This document shows positions 63,411-64,000 of a DNA stretch of 64,000 nt, in pieces. A program made the translations under genes and the position numbers. How positions within the stretch are numbered: position 1 is the first letter of the stretch; each line of letters opens with the position of its first letter. Source of the stretch: Cycas panzhihuaensis (lineage: Eukaryota > Cycadophyta); the NCBI GenBank assembly GCA_023213395.1, contig CM041465.1, positions 118,055,741 to 118,119,740 on the forward strand. The letters run 5' to 3'. The notes below the pieces were generated by a model, which had not been told where the DNA came from, ran no database searches, and worked only from the letters and a program-made list of their open reading frames with translations.

Positions 63411-64000
63411 GTGCAGTGGAGATCAGGAGACTGATAGAGGCTGTGGTGAGGGAGATGTTCCCTTAGGTGTATACAAAGGGGCAACCGCCCATCCAGGCAG
63501 GAGATGAGCCTAGAGCGGCAGGTGCCCACGCAGAGGCATTCACCTCGTTGGTGAGGGCAAGGGACATATGGGTTGTGGAGTCCCAAGAGCACGTGGCGTC
63601 CCGGGGACAACTGCAACAGGAGAGAGATGATGCGAGGCGCGAGAGGGACGAGCTACGTGGATGGGTGTAGGCTCTAGGCGGAGGCGGAGGCGAGCGGAGA
63701 TACAAGGCGGGACCCAGCTAGTGGTGATCACAAAGCGTCTCAGGGTGACAGAGGAAGCACTCCAGGGAGAGAGGGATCGTATCCAGGCTCGATACGATCA
63801 GCTGGTAGCACAGATGGTGTCGAGGTCGAGTTGGAGTAGGACGCATACCCACACGGCAGTGACGACCCCGAGACGGCTGCGAGACGAGGAGAGTGAGGCG
63901 GGCAGCTCATAGAGGCCCAGGAGGAGCCTCGGAGGTGTGTGGTCCCCAGGGGAGGGATCACAGACACCAGGAGATGGTACCCCAGGAGCGAGGCAACAGT

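Larger units (their letters stand above)
62077..63912 (+). pseudogene. Plant mobile domain (PMD) gene with coiled-coil tail
   Basis: The N-terminal frame shows the PMD signature: CGLYKAL (62200), a W-anchored segment IVSHWDRRRHMFHLP (62258-62303), VTLRDI (about 62322), then RILGVGGGEAVRR one frame over. The rest of the domain follows (GGWLDAVHH, 62572; WATLIAVNLVAQLD, 62622). PMDs (MAIN/MAIL type) occur in host silencing factors and in plant transposons. A DDG repeat linker and Gly/Pro-rich region run to an intron (63301-63410). Exon 2 encodes a charged coiled coil (QQERDDARRERDELRG, then RVTEEALQGERDRIQARYDQ in a shifted frame). Lesions: stops at 62305 (TAG), 62801, about 63009 and 63205, frameshifts near 62340 and 63690. 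GTGTGAACAG at 62091-62100 may be an upstream acceptor, so the true first exon may be further left. Confidence 0.72.

Overview
This window looks like intergenic DNA from a large, repeat-rich land-plant nuclear genome. The evidence is plant-type Ty1/copia and Ty3/gypsy LTR retrotransposons, primer-binding sites complementary to initiator tRNA-Met (TGGTATCAGAGC type), and a plant mobile domain gene. I cannot name the species. A gymnosperm-like, TE-bloated genome is plausible but unproven. No intact single-copy host gene was recognised.

About 1-54.85 kb is AT-rich and almost wholly LTR retrotransposon, nested at least four deep. I label elements by letter. P1, a + strand copia, is outermost: its pre-integrase domain ends at 15380 and resumes at 40364, and its 3' LTR is at 42976-43252. 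Two large insertions sit in or beside it. On the left is the minus-strand gypsy G2 (about 2595-15220). G2 is itself hit by the + gypsy G1 (1-2594, entering from outside the window) and the minus copia M1 (3458-10877). On the right is the minus copia A (15386-40358, TSD GTGTG). A is split by the + copia B (19646-37774, TSD TTGAT). B is split by copia C2 (20893-26177), a solo LTR (28348-28995, TSD CCTCC) and copia C3 (31778-36976, TSD GATTT). C3 is the youngest and best preserved.

From 43.7 to 54.85 kb lies another copia (P2: 5' LTR, leader, gag). It is cut by D, a minus copia of the B family, followed head-to-tail by two more truncated minus copia fragments, E (B family) and F (A family). Nearly all reading frames carry stops where Gln, Trp or Arg codons are expected, the signature of C-to-T decay.

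At about 54.85 kb the sequence changes sharply to GC-richer, CpG-containing DNA. Here I see an inverted pair of about 1.6-kb promoter/leader units (55.2-56.8 kb + and 59.7-58.2 kb -). Beyond them is a minus-strand ORF with a complete RNase HI D-E-D-D catalytic set (60.4-61.2 kb). Divergent from it is a + strand plant-mobile-domain gene with a recognisable intron and a coiled-coil tail (62.1-63.9 kb). This last 9 kb is the least explained part of the window and the best place to look for something undescribed.
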